Assembly (NCBI GenBank): GCA_905236045.1
Contig: CAJOOG010000082.1
Span: 1 to 42,618, forward strand
DNA length: 42,618 nt
DNA from: an uncultured Denitrobacterium sp.
GTDB taxonomy: Bacteria > Actinomycetota > Coriobacteriia > Coriobacteriales > Eggerthellaceae
Reading direction: 5' to 3'
The notes under the pieces were generated by a model. That model was not told the DNA's origin and made no database searches. It saw only the letters and a program-made list of their open reading frames with translations. Both the position numbers and the translations under genes were made by a program. This document shows, in pieces, positions 24,736 through 33,247 of this stretch (position 1 is the stretch's first letter; the number at the start of each line of letters is the position of its first letter).

Positions 24736-24767
24736 ATCCTAGCATGTTTATTCTTGTTTGAGAATAA
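24736..24767 (-). promoter_or_regulatory. Promoter and AT-rich palindromic operator of the reductase operon
   Basis: Inverted repeat TTATTCT-6 bases-AGAATAA at 24748-24767 (7-bp perfect arms). On the minus strand a -10-like TAGGAT (24736-24741) and a -35-like TTCTCA (24759-24764), 17 bp apart, frame the palindrome, so one arm covers the -35. This is an unusually AT-rich site in a GC-rich chromosome and a good candidate for substrate- or redox-dependent control of the flavoprotein-cytochrome pair. The regulator is not encoded next to it. Confidence 0.5.
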
Positions 24768-24924
24768 TTAAGAGACCTTTAATCCCCCGCTTACCGATAA
24801 AATTGCTGACACCTCCCGAGTGTATATGATTCGCGCAGGTCACATGCCCAAGCCCGCGAACGTCGCAACACCGCGGAAGCGGGCGGTCCTGCATCCAGCC
24901 TGCCTTCACCGCAGGGCGACGACC

Positions 24925-26136
24925 CTACATCCGACCGACGAGGGCATCAGTTTCGCGGGCAATGCGCATCTCCTCGTCGGTAGTGACCACACAGATCCTG
25001 ATGGGGCTATCGTCGATGGAGATGATGCGATTGGCGCCGAGCGCACCCGTGAAGTCGTTGCGATCCTTGTCCAGGATCATGCCCATATGCGCCAGCCCCG
25101 CGAAGATGCGCTCGCGCAGCTCGGCCGAGTTCTCGCCGATGCCGGCCGTCATGACGACCGCGTCGGTGCGCGTCATGGCCGCGTAGTAACTGCCGATGGC
25201 CTTCTGGATGCGGTAGACGTACATCTCGATGGCGAGATTCGCCCGCTCGTCGCCCTCTGCCGCAGCGTCGAGCACGTCGCGCATGTCGCCGCTCGTGCCG
25301 GAAACGCCCCGGATGCCGCTCTCGCGGTTGAGGATGGCGTCCATCTCGTCGAAGCTTATGCCCTCGCGGCGCATGATGTAGGTGATGATAGCCGGGTCGA
25401 TGCTGCCGCTGCGCGTTCCCATCATCAGGCCCTCGAGCGGCGTGAAGCCCATGGTGGTGTCGACGGACTTGCCGTGGTTCACGGCTGCGATGGACCCTCC
25501 GTTGCCCAGATGGCACGTGATGAGTCCCAAGTCGCGCACCGGCCGTCCGAGCAAGTTCGCGGCCTGCTGGGCAGCATAGCGGTGGCTCGTGCCGTGTGCG
25601 CCGTAGCGGCGAATCTTGTATTCGTCGTAGTAGCGCATGGGCAGCGGATACATGTAGGCCTTCGGCGGCATGGTCTGGTGAAAGGCCGTGTCGAAGACGG
25701 CCACCTGCGGTGTCGTGGGCAGCATCTCGCGCAGCGTGTCGATGCACTCGTCGGCCGCCGGATTATGCAGCGGCGCGAGCTCTTCGCACTTGGCCAGATC
25801 CTCGCGGGCCTTCTCGTCGATGAGCGTCGCACGGGTGAAATACTCGCCTCCGGCCACGATGCGGTTGCCGACGGCCTCTATCTGACCGAGCCCGGATATG
25901 GGCGACTCGGGATCGTCGGTCATGATGTCGAGAAGCTTCTTCAGGCAGCCGGCCACCGTCAGGCCGGCCACGTTGTACTTCACCTTCTCGAAGTCGGGGA
26001 AAAACGACACGCTCATGGAGGCGTCCTCGTTGCCCACCCGCTCGGCAAGGCACTTCATCAGCGACATCTTCCCATCCGATTCTATGAGCTGGCACTTCAA
26101 GCTGGAAGAGCCTGCATTCACGACGAGCACCTTCAT
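24925..26136 (-). CDS. ackA: Acetate kinase
   Basis: Interconverts acetyl phosphate + ADP and acetate + ATP, the energy-yielding end step of acetate fermentation. 403 residues, normal size. Motifs: MKVLVVNAGSSSLK at the N-terminus (phosphate-binding Asn and Ser), HNPAADECI, VFDTAFHQTMP, RRYGAHGTSHRY, ITCHLGNGGS, MGFTPLEGLMMGTRSG, MTAGIGENS. An in-frame start at 26187 is possible, but the ATG at 26136 has AAGGA eight bases upstream and is the family N-terminus. Phosphotransacetylase (pta), its frequent neighbour, is not in the window. Confidence 0.97.
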   Translation of the reverse strand: MKVLVVNAGSSSLKCQLIESDGKMSLMKCLAERVGNEDASMSVSFFPDFEKVKYNVAGLTVAGCLKKLLDIMTDDPESPISGLGQIEAVGNRIVAGGEYFTRATLIDEKAREDLAKCEELAPLHNPAADECIDTLREMLPTTPQVAVFDTAFHQTMPPKAYMYPLPMRYYDEYKIRRYGAHGTSHRYAAQQAANLLGRPVRDLGLITCHLGNGGSIAAVNHGKSVDTTMGFTPLEGLMMGTRSGSIDPAIITYIMRREGISFDEMDAILNRESGIRGVSGTSGDMRDVLDAAAEGDERANLAIEMYVYRIQKAIGSYYAAMTRTDAVVMTAGIGENSAELRERIFAGLAHMGMILDKDRNDFTGALGANRIISIDDSPIRICVVTTDEEMRIARETDALVGRM

Positions 26137-26302
26137 GGGCTTCATCCTTTCCGAGTCGTGGGCCAGGCGGGGAGCGGACGATTTCATGGGCTATCTAAGC
26201 GGCCGATCCGAGGCACTAGCGATAGCCGTTTATCGTATCTTCGTATCGTACACCTTTATAATCCGTCGCCACGCCTGCACCGGGAAACCTCCGCCGGGGC
26301 CC

Positions 26303-26890
26303 TCATCCCAGAAGGTCGCAGTACCAGCGCGCGATATCCTCGGGAGGGTCTTCGGCACGGCGGGCGAACCACCAGCAAACCGTGCGAGAAAATGCCGCCA
26401 CCGCCGTTTGCGCGACCAGATCCGCCGGCACGTCCTGGGGCATGCCGGGCACCTCGCGATCGAAGAGCACGGCGAGCTGCTGTTCGAAGTAGGCCGTGAA
26501 GTGCGGCTCCCCCTCTTGCACGAGCTTGCCGCAGATGCCGCTGTGCGAGTCGCGCAGGTGATAGAGCAGGTGCGCCAGCTTGCCCTGCAAGTCCGCGGTC
26601 TCGAGGTCCTCGTGGGTGATGCAGCGTTCGTTCACCCCCTCGAAGATGTGATCGAACATCCCCTGGCATATGTCGTCGAGCAGCTCGTCTTTGGTCTCGA
26701 AATGCCCGTAGAACGTGCTTCGGCCTATGTCGGCGCGGTCGATGATCTGCGCGACGGTCACCTGGCTGTAATGCTCTTCCGCCATCAGGGACTCGAAGGC
26801 TTCGTAGATAGCCGCACGCGTCTTGCGCTGACGGCGGTCCAATTTCGTCCCGTTCCGCACAGATTTCACGCTTTGTCCCGTATCGCCCAT
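26303..26890 (-). CDS. TetR/AcrR family transcriptional regulator
   Basis: A 195-residue repressor-type protein. N-terminal HTH: RRQRKTRAAIYEAFESLMAE followed by QVTVAQIIDRADIGRSTFYG and HFETKDELL, a standard TetR DNA-binding domain (about 18-75). The C-terminal helical ligand domain contains several His/Cys and acidic residues but no clear metal site. It is divergent from the P-type ATPase gene with 97 bp between starts and overlapping promoter elements, so it most likely regulates that pump and itself. The TetR_C region (RTVCWWFARRAEDPPEDIARWY) resembles TetR_C_33-type regulators. Confidence 0.9.
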   Translation of the reverse strand: MGDTGQSVKSVRNGTKLDRRQRKTRAAIYEAFESLMAEEHYSQVTVAQIIDRADIGRSTFYGHFETKDELLDDICQGMFDHIFEGVNERCITHEDLETADLQGKLAHLLYHLRDSHSGICGKLVQEGEPHFTAYFEQQLAVLFDREVPGMPQDVPADLVAQTAVAAFSRTVCWWFARRAEDPPEDIARWYCDLLG

Positions 26891-26907
26891 AACGCCGCCT
26901 TTGCTTC

Positions 26908-26936
26908 TTCAACTTATGAACTGTCTGAATTATAAC
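26908..26936 (+). promoter_or_regulatory. Promoter of the P-type ATPase gene, in the divergent region
   Basis: TTCAAC (26908-26913) and TATAAC (26931-26936) are 17 bp apart, close to the sigma-70 consensus. On the other strand TATAAT occupies 26929-26934, a likely -10 for the TetR gene, so the promoters overlap. GAACT (26919-26923) and AGTTC (26945-26949) form a loose dyad around them that could be the repressor site. Confidence 0.55.
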
Positions 26937-26987
26937 GTACACATAGTTCGGTAATAAACCCTAAGGTTGACAGTGAAGGAGTATGAA

Positions 26988-28898
26988 GTGAAGAAACCGG
27001 CATGGAAAGAGGCGCTTGACGAGAAGCTCGGGTCGTTCGAGGATAACGTGCTGGGATGGAGCGGAGAGAAGAAGGATCTGGCATTGCTGGCCATCTCGGC
27101 CGTGGCGCTGCTGGCCAGCTTCGTCGCCGCCGGCAGCTTGCCGATCGATCCCGCCTGGATCGCCATCGTGCTCTGCGGCCTGCCCATCGTCTGCGGCGCC
27201 GTCATCGCGCTGGTGACCGAGTTCGACATCAAGGCCGACATGCTCGTGTCCTTGGCGCTCATCGCCTCGATCATCACCGGGGAATACATCGCGGCGGGCA
27301 TCGTCGCCTTCATCATGCAGATCGGCGGCTTCCTGGAGGAGCATACCGTGAACCGCGCACGGGCGGGCATCGAGCGACTCGTGAGCTTGTCGCCGACCAC
27401 GGCGCGTATCGTCGAGGGGGAAATCGAGCGCGTCGTCTCCCCCGAGGAGGTTCAGCAGGGCGATATCCTCCGCGTGCTCCCCGGCGAGACCGTGCCCGCC
27501 GACGGTGTCGTGACCGCGGGTCAGGCGAGCATCGACGAGGCGGTGATGACGGGCGAGAGCATGCCCGTAGACAAGGAGGTAGGCGCGGAGGTGTCTTCGG
27601 GCACCATCAACCTCTACGGATCCTTCGACATGCGCGCCACCCGCGTGGGAGAGGACAGCTCCATCGCCCGCATGGTGCGTTTGGTGCAGTCCGCCGATGC
27701 GGACAAGGCCAAGATCGTGCGCACGGCAGATGCCTGGGCTACCTGGATCGTCGTCATCGCGCTCAGCATCTCCATCGTCTGCTACCTGATCACCGGAGAG
27801 ATCACCCGGTCGGTCACGGTGCTGGTGGTTTTCTGCCCCTGCGCCCTGGTATTGGCGACGCCCACGGCCATCATGGCGGCCATCGGCAATGCGACCAAGC
27901 ACGGCTTCCTCACGAGGGAGGGTGATGCGCTCGAGCGCCTTGCGAAGGCGACCCATATCGCGTTCGACAAGACGGGGACGCTCACGCATGGCATCCCGCA
28001 TGTCGTCGCCCACGAGGCGGCGGAGGGCCCGTGGTCGCGAGAGCAGGTGTTCGAGGCGGCCGCCTCGGCGGAGATGCGCAGCGAGCACCCGTTGGGGAAG
28101 GCGATTGCAGGCGATTTCGAGCAAGCCCGCGGACATCGCGCGAAAGTCTCCGAGAGCTTCGAGCTCGTTGTGGGGCGGGGCGTGCGCGCCAAGACGGATT
28201 TCGGGGAGACGCTGGTGGGCAACGAGGCCCTCATGGAAGCTTCGGGCGTGAAGGTGGCACCGGAGCTGGCCGAGCGCGCCTCGGTCCATGCAGACCAGGG
28301 ACGGTCGGTCAGCTTCGTGGCCATCGACGGCACGGTCGCCGGCATGGTCGTACTCGCCGACACGCTGCGCGAGGAGAGCGCGGGGGCGGTCGCGGCTCTT
28401 AAAGAGCATGGCGTGGTCCCCGTGTTGCTGACGGGCGACAGCGAGAGGGCGGCCCGCGCGATTGCCGACCAAGTGGGCATCGAAGAGGTCCACGACCAAT
28501 GCCTGCCCGAGGACAAGCTGGCCTTCATAGAAGAGGTGGAAGCCGGCGGCGGGCGCGTGTGCATGGTCGGGGACGGAGTGAATGACGCGCCGGCGCTCAG
28601 GAGATCCTACGTCGGGCTCGCGATGGGCGGCATAGGCAGCGACATAGCGGTGGACGCCTCCGATATCGCGCTCGTGGACGACGGCATAGGCGAGCTGGGG
28701 CACCTCCTGGCGCTCAGCAGGCACACCCTCACGACCATCAAGGTGAACCTGACGCTTTCGATGAGCATCAACATCATCGCGACGCTGCTTGCCGTTACGG
28801 GTCTGATGGGGCCCGTGGTGGGGGCCCTCGTCCACAACATCGGCAGCGTGGCGGTGATCATCAACTCGTCGCTGCTCCTGCGTTGGAGCGAGCGCTAG
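26988..28898 (+). CDS. P1B-type heavy-metal-translocating ATPase
   Basis: A 636-residue metal-export pump. Membrane metal site C283-P-C285 (VFCPCALVLATPTA), phosphorylated Asp327 in DKTGTLTHG, actuator TGES (MTGESMPVDK), SEHPLGKAI with the HP motif, GDGVNDAPAL hinge. No N-terminal metal-binding domain or His-rich tail. The last helix reads ALVHNIGSVAVIINSSLLL, unlike the Cu (MxxSS) and Zn/Cd (DxG) types and closer to the HN..(S/T)VxVxxNS pattern of CtpC-like pumps, so the metal is uncertain. The start is taken as GTG 26988, with AAGGAG six bases upstream; a TTG at 26967 is the alternative. Divergent TetR gene suggests inducible control. Confidence 0.92.
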   Translation: MKKPAWKEALDEKLGSFEDNVLGWSGEKKDLALLAISAVALLASFVAAGSLPIDPAWIAIVLCGLPIVCGAVIALVTEFDIKADMLVSLALIASIITGEYIAAGIVAFIMQIGGFLEEHTVNRARAGIERLVSLSPTTARIVEGEIERVVSPEEVQQGDILRVLPGETVPADGVVTAGQASIDEAVMTGESMPVDKEVGAEVSSGTINLYGSFDMRATRVGEDSSIARMVRLVQSADADKAKIVRTADAWATWIVVIALSISIVCYLITGEITRSVTVLVVFCPCALVLATPTAIMAAIGNATKHGFLTREGDALERLAKATHIAFDKTGTLTHGIPHVVAHEAAEGPWSREQVFEAAASAEMRSEHPLGKAIAGDFEQARGHRAKVSESFELVVGRGVRAKTDFGETLVGNEALMEASGVKVAPELAERASVHADQGRSVSFVAIDGTVAGMVVLADTLREESAGAVAALKEHGVVPVLLTGDSERAARAIADQVGIEEVHDQCLPEDKLAFIEEVEAGGGRVCMVGDGVNDAPALRRSYVGLAMGGIGSDIAVDASDIALVDDGIGELGHLLALSRHTLTTIKVNLTLSMSINIIATLLAVTGLMGPVVGALVHNIGSVAVIINSSLLLRWSER

Positions 28899-28973
28899 GC
28901 TGCCTCGCCCGGCCGAACGCCCGCCCGCCGGGCGCCGCAACAGCCTGCTCATCTGCAGCAACGTTAAGGTCTT

Positions 28974-28985
28974 GTTTCGAAACAG
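28974..28985 (+). promoter_or_regulatory. Perfect 12-bp palindrome upstream of amtB
   Basis: TGTTTCGAAACA is a perfect palindrome about 75 bp before the amtB start. AT-rich sequence with TATATC lies at 29026-29031. The position suits a transcription factor site for nitrogen control, but it does not match the GlnR or AmtR consensus that I know. Confidence 0.4.
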
Positions 28986-29060
28986 AGCGGCAACCATTCC
29001 GAAATGTTGCGCTTCCAGAATCGTCTATATCCTCGAATCCGACAAAAGGAGACGATGACG

Positions 29061-30335
29061 ATGTTCGATACTGGCTCGACGGCATTCATGATGGTATGCA
29101 CGATGCTCGTGCTGCTTATGACGCCCGGCGTGGCGTTCTTCTACGGGGGCCTCTCGCGACGGAAAAACGTCGGCAACACCATGGCCATGGTCATGGCGGT
29201 CATCGGCGTGGTAGGCGTTATGTGGGTCATCTGCGGATGGTCGTTCGCCTACGGAGGCGATGGGTCGCTGTCATTTTTCGGCGGCTTCGACCAAATCGGC
29301 CTCACGGGGACCGTGCAGGCCCTGCTCGACGAGACGGCCGGCGTCCCCGACGGCGCCACCTACCCCTCGATCGTGGACATCATCTTCCAAATGGCCTTCG
29401 CCATGATCACCTGCGGCATCATAGTGGGAGCGCTCGCAGGCCGCATGAAATTCGGCGCGTTCATCCTATTCATAGTCCTCTGGGTGCCTCTGGTCTATGC
29501 TCCTCTCGCGCATATGGTATGGAGCGGCGATGGATCGCTCATCGGCGATGTCATCGGCGCGCTCGACTTCGCCGGAGGCGATGTCGTGCACATATCCTCC
29601 GGCACGACCGGCCTGGTGCTCGCGATGCTCATCGGAAGCCGCCGAGGCTACGGTCTCATGCACTACCAACCGCATAACGTCCCCTTCGTCATGCTGGGCG
29701 CCACGCTGCTCTGGTTCGGCTGGTTCGGCTTCAACGGAGGATCGCAATTCGCGGCAGACGGTGTCGCGGGGCTTGCCATCCTCAATACCATCGTCGCCTC
29801 GGCCGCAGGCGTGCTCTCTTGGATGGCCGTCGAGCGCGTGCGCTCCGGCAAGCCCACGCTCGTCGGCGCTTGCACGGGGCTTGTGGCCGGTCTCGTGGCC
29901 ATCACGCCCGCAGCCGGCTTCGTCGAGCCCTGGGCCGCGGCCCTGTTCGGCCTCGTCACCTCTCCCATCTGCTATATCGCCATGTCGCGTGTGAAGAAGG
30001 CGCTCGGCTACGACGACGCGCTCGATGCGTTCGGCTGCCACTCGGTCGGCGGCGTCGTGGGAGGATTGCTCACGGGCCTGTTCTGCGTGCCCGAGCTATC
30101 CTGGACGGAAGCGGGCGGCCTCCTCTACACCGGCGACGCCTCCCTTTTGGGAAGCCAGGTGCTCGGCATCCTCGTCACACTCGTCTTCGTCGTCGCCGGC
30201 GCATTGGTGCTCGGACTGGTCGTGAAAGCGGTGTTCCGCGGGAGCCTGCGCGTCAGCTCCGAAGACGAAGCGCGCGGCCTGGATGTGGCCGTGCACGGAG
30301 AGAGCGCCTACCCGGCGTATCTGGGAATGGACTAG
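29061..30335 (+). CDS. amtB: Ammonium transporter (Amt family)
   Basis: A 424-residue channel with 11 hydrophobic segments. Family marks: MTPGVAFFYGGLSRRKNVGN (periplasmic entry), WVPLVYAPLAHMVW with the first pore His context, FAGGDVVHISSGTTGLV (twin-His pore, first His), GATLLWFGWFGFNGGS, DDALDAFGCHSVGGVVGGLLTGLF (second pore His). Moves NH3/NH4+ into the cell and is gated by PII. An ATG six bases earlier (29055) is possible, but spacing to AAGGAG favours 29061. glnK follows after 42 bp, the standard amtB-glnK pair in reverse of the enteric order. Confidence 0.96.
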   Translation: MFDTGSTAFMMVCTMLVLLMTPGVAFFYGGLSRRKNVGNTMAMVMAVIGVVGVMWVICGWSFAYGGDGSLSFFGGFDQIGLTGTVQALLDETAGVPDGATYPSIVDIIFQMAFAMITCGIIVGALAGRMKFGAFILFIVLWVPLVYAPLAHMVWSGDGSLIGDVIGALDFAGGDVVHISSGTTGLVLAMLIGSRRGYGLMHYQPHNVPFVMLGATLLWFGWFGFNGGSQFAADGVAGLAILNTIVASAAGVLSWMAVERVRSGKPTLVGACTGLVAGLVAITPAAGFVEPWAAALFGLVTSPICYIAMSRVKKALGYDDALDAFGCHSVGGVVGGLLTGLFCVPELSWTEAGGLLYTGDASLLGSQVLGILVTLVFVVAGALVLGLVVKAVFRGSLRVSSEDEARGLDVAVHGESAYPAYLGMD

Positions 30336-30377
30336 AACGATTCGACACCCGACCGAATCGGGGAAAAGGAGCATTCA

Positions 30378-30716
30378 GTGAAAAGAATCATAGCCATCGT
30401 GAGGCCCGAGAAGATTGAGCCGCTCAAAGACGCGCTGTTCGCCGCCGACGTCTCGGGCATGACCATCGCGCAAGTCCACGGCTGCGGCAACCAGCACGGC
30501 TGGAAGCAATACTACCGCGGCACCGAGGTGCTGCTGAACATGGTCGAGAAGGTGAAGTTCGAGCTCGTGGTCGAAGACCATATCGTGGAGGAGCTCGTGG
30601 ACCTGATATGCGATACGGCCGCCACCGGGGAAGTGGGGGACGGCAAGATCTTCGTCTCCCCCGTCGAAGAGGTGGTCCGCATCCGCACGCGCGAACGCGG
30701 CGCAGACGCCGTATAA
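30378..30716 (+). CDS. glnK: PII nitrogen regulatory protein
   Basis: A 112-residue PII protein. It starts with GTG (AAAGGAG six bases before). MKRIIAIVRPEKIEPLKDAL is the family N-terminus; the T-loop YYRGTEVLLNMVEKVK carries the tyrosine that is modified in many PII proteins (Tyr51 equivalent); TGEVGDGKIFVSPVEEVVRIRT is the PII C-terminal signature. Senses 2-oxoglutarate and ATP/ADP and blocks AmtB when nitrogen is plentiful. Pairing with amtB supports the GlnK subgroup. Confidence 0.96.
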   Translation: MKRIIAIVRPEKIEPLKDALFAADVSGMTIAQVHGCGNQHGWKQYYRGTEVLLNMVEKVKFELVVEDHIVEELVDLICDTAATGEVGDGKIFVSPVEEVVRIRTRERGADAV

Positions 30717-30756
30717 CCCAGCCGGGGGGTGCGCACTCGATCGAAGATGTCGGGGC

Positions 30757-32802
30757 TCACCCCCGGGCGGCGACGGCCGCCTCCACAAAGGCGCGGAACA
30801 AGCGCTTGGAGTGGGGGCGCAGGCGCCACATGTGCTCGGGATGCCACTGCACGCCCACCACGAAGCGCCTACCCGGCATCTCGATACCCTCGATGATGCC
30901 GTCCTCGGGCGAGTAGGCGTTGGCGACGAGCCCTTCCCCCAACTCGTCGACGCATTGGTGGTGAATCGTGTTCACTCCCAAATGCGGGGCCCCCACGCAG
31001 CACTCGAGCAATGTCCCCTCCACGATGTCGACCATATGCGTCGGCATGTCGAAAGGCCTGCGCTGCACGTGGTCGATTCGCGCACGGCCCGACGCTGCCG
31101 CGGACGTGTCGGAGACAGCGTCGGGCCGTGCGTCGAGAATGTCCTGCTTGAGCGTACCGCCGAAGGCCACGTTTATCGCCTGCATACCGCGGCATATTCC
31201 CAGCAGCGGCTTGTCGGCGGCGACGGCCGCCTTCACGAGCACCTGCTCCATGGCATCGCGCGTCGTCGCGGAACGATGCGTTCGCGGAGCGCGACGGGCG
31301 CCGTAGCAAGCAGGATCGATATCCTGCCCACCGGGAATGAGGAAGCCATCGCAGACATCGACAAGACGCGAGATACGGGCCGGGTCGGTCGTAGGCGGCA
31401 ACACCACGGGCACCGCACCCGTTTCGAGGAGCCCCGACAGATACCCGTCCGACACGGCGAGCCCCGTCCATTCGAAATCGTAGCGGGGCACCACGCCTAT
31501 GATGGGCGCCGTGGGCGACGCCTCCGGCATGCGGTTGCGCTTCTCCATCAGACGCGGCCATATGCCGGCCAAGGTGAAGCGGTATTTCACCATCGAGGCC
31601 AAGGGCTCGAGATATTCCCCCTCGCCGGGCAGCAGCGACCCTTCGGCCAGCACGAGCAGCAGGTCGGCCCAGAACTCGGCGGAGCGCCCATAGACCTCCG
31701 CCCCATAGCCGCGCTCGGCGAGCGCATGCTTGGCTTCGCGCACCTCCTGCTCCCCCACCTGGCTCAAGAGAGACTCGAGCACTTCCAGATTGCGCGTGTT
31801 GTAGAACAGCGCACGCAGGAGCACGACATAAGCCAGGCTGTATTCCAGAGGCATCGCATCGGCGGGCCGGATTTCCACGAAGTTCTTCAGACGCGCATCG
31901 GGCCAGACCATGGAAAGCGCATGCTGGACCTCGAAGTCGGTCATCTCGCGCTCGGCGTAGATTTCGTCGAAGGTCTGCTCCCCCACGTAGCGCCACTCGC
32001 CATGCCCTTCGCCCGTGGGGACGAGGATGGCCTGCCGACTCAAGATGTAGTCGGCATAGTCGTCGAAGGTGAAATCGGACGAGAGGGACCCTTCGACCGT
32101 CCCCACGCGGTCTTGGCACATGCTATCCCATATCCTCGTGCGAACGAGGGAGCCTTCGCATTCCTCGCCCTCGAAAATCGGCGAATTGTCGCACATGAGC
32201 GAGAGTATCGGGGCGAGTATCTCGGCTATGCGCAGTTTGCGCAGAGCATCGGCCTCGCTCGCATAGTCAACCGATACCTGGAGCGAGCCCGTGCCCCTCA
32301 TCATGCAGATGCCCGCATGGGATTGCGCCCCCAGGAACTTCGTCATGCAATCGTAGCGGTACTTCGGCACAAGGGACAGCTCGTCGGCCTTCGCCGAGGG
32401 GCTGTAGCCCAGCATGGGCGTCTCGAGCCCGAACTCCTCCAATATCGGGTCGAGTTCGTTGCGAAAGGCCAGGTAATCCCGCTCTATGCCCTCCACGCTC
32501 GCATGCGGTCCCAACGATACTTCCAGCTGGCCGGCCGGCTCGATGGAAACCACCGTACGCAGGCGCGACAGCCCGATGATGTGCTCACCCTCGTAGACCG
32601 TCTCGTCGTAGAAGGGCGCGAGTCGCTCGAGCACATCACGCACGCCGCCCGGCTCGAAATACGATACGGATTCGTGCGTCTTCGCATGGAGCAGGATGTG
32701 CTCGAGTTCGAACCCCAGGTTCTCGGACGTCTTCGCGCCCGCCTGGAAAAATGCCACGAGCTTGTCGTGGTTTACGGCATGGAAAGGCTTCTCCTCCGTC
32801 AT
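30757..32802 (-). CDS. Glutamate-cysteine-ligase-like domain fused to class I glutamine-amidotransferase (peptidase C26)
   Basis: A 681-residue two-domain protein. Residues 1 to about 425 resemble plant/actinobacterial type glutamate-cysteine ligase (GCS2/EgtA-like): GFELEHILLH, PAGQLEVSLGPHASV, RGTGSLQVSVDYASE, RIWDSMCQDRVG, NFVEIRPADAMP. Residues from about 432 are a peptidase C26/PuuD-like domain: IIGVVPRYD, LIPGGQDIDPACYG, nucleophile Cys537 in LGICRGMQAINVAFGG, then IHHQCVDELGEG and His654/Glu656 in VQWHPEH. One part would make a gamma-glutamyl bond and the other would hydrolyse one, so it may form and recycle gamma-glutamyl thiols. It ends the suf operon, 19 bp after sufU. The ATG at 32802 is chosen by homology; its ribosome binding site is weak. 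Confidence 0.85.
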   Translation of the reverse strand: MTEEKPFHAVNHDKLVAFFQAGAKTSENLGFELEHILLHAKTHESVSYFEPGGVRDVLERLAPFYDETVYEGEHIIGLSRLRTVVSIEPAGQLEVSLGPHASVEGIERDYLAFRNELDPILEEFGLETPMLGYSPSAKADELSLVPKYRYDCMTKFLGAQSHAGICMMRGTGSLQVSVDYASEADALRKLRIAEILAPILSLMCDNSPIFEGEECEGSLVRTRIWDSMCQDRVGTVEGSLSSDFTFDDYADYILSRQAILVPTGEGHGEWRYVGEQTFDEIYAEREMTDFEVQHALSMVWPDARLKNFVEIRPADAMPLEYSLAYVVLLRALFYNTRNLEVLESLLSQVGEQEVREAKHALAERGYGAEVYGRSAEFWADLLLVLAEGSLLPGEGEYLEPLASMVKYRFTLAGIWPRLMEKRNRMPEASPTAPIIGVVPRYDFEWTGLAVSDGYLSGLLETGAVPVVLPPTTDPARISRLVDVCDGFLIPGGQDIDPACYGARRAPRTHRSATTRDAMEQVLVKAAVAADKPLLGICRGMQAINVAFGGTLKQDILDARPDAVSDTSAAASGRARIDHVQRRPFDMPTHMVDIVEGTLLECCVGAPHLGVNTIHHQCVDELGEGLVANAYSPEDGIIEGIEMPGRRFVVGVQWHPEHMWRLRPHSKRLFRAFVEAAVAARG

Positions 32803-32821
32803 GGCGACCTCGACCCCCGTC

Positions 32822-33247
32822 CTAGAGCATCTCGTCGAGCGTGCGCCAGGCAAGCTCCGCGCATTTCACGCGGGCGGGCATGCGCGAGATAGGCTCGAGT
32901 TCGTATGCCTCGTCGAGATCCTCCCGCGCCTGGTCCGAGAGCTCCTCGCCCTGGATCATCTTCACGAACAACGAGCAGAGCCGCTTGGCCTCCTCGATGG
33001 TCTCGCCGGTTATGAGCTCGGCCATGATGTCGGCGGATGCCTGCGAGACCGCGCACCCGTGCCCGGTGAAAGCCGCTTCCTCGATGGTCTCGCCATCGTC
33101 CGACAAGCGCAGGCGCAGCACCATCTCGTCGCCGCAGCTGGGGTTCACTCCCTCGTGCTCGTGCGTGGCGCCCTTAAGAACGTATTTGTAGTCGGGGTAG
33201 GCATTGTGCTCCATCAGAGCCGCAGAGGAATAGATGCTATTCGCCAT
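32822..33247 (-). CDS. sufU: SufU sulfur-transfer protein
   Basis: A 141-residue IscU-fold protein of the SufU type. Zinc/sulfur ligands: Cys38 and Asp40 (NPSCGDEM), Cys65 (GHGCAVSQAS), Cys129 (ARVKCAELAW). The 18-20 residue insertion typical for SufU compared with IscU is present between the second and third Cys (ELSDQAREDLDEAYELEPIS region). It receives persulfide from SufS and passes it to the SufBCD scaffold. Its start overlaps the end of sufS by 11 bp, indicating translational coupling. Confidence 0.95.
   Translation of the reverse strand: MANSIYSSAALMEHNAYPDYKYVLKGATHEHEGVNPSCGDEMVLRLRLSDDGETIEEAAFTGHGCAVSQASADIMAELITGETIEEAKRLCSLFVKMIQGEELSDQAREDLDEAYELEPISRMPARVKCAELAWRTLDEML

Noticed and set aside
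26961-28997. 678-codon open frame opposite the P-type ATPase
   Set aside because: Antisense shadow of a gene with every expected catalytic motif; His/Arg/Asp-rich with no recognisable domain.
30811-32892. 693-codon plus-strand frame opposite the ligase-amidotransferase gene
   Set aside because: Shadow of a clear two-domain enzyme; no start signal or homology seen.
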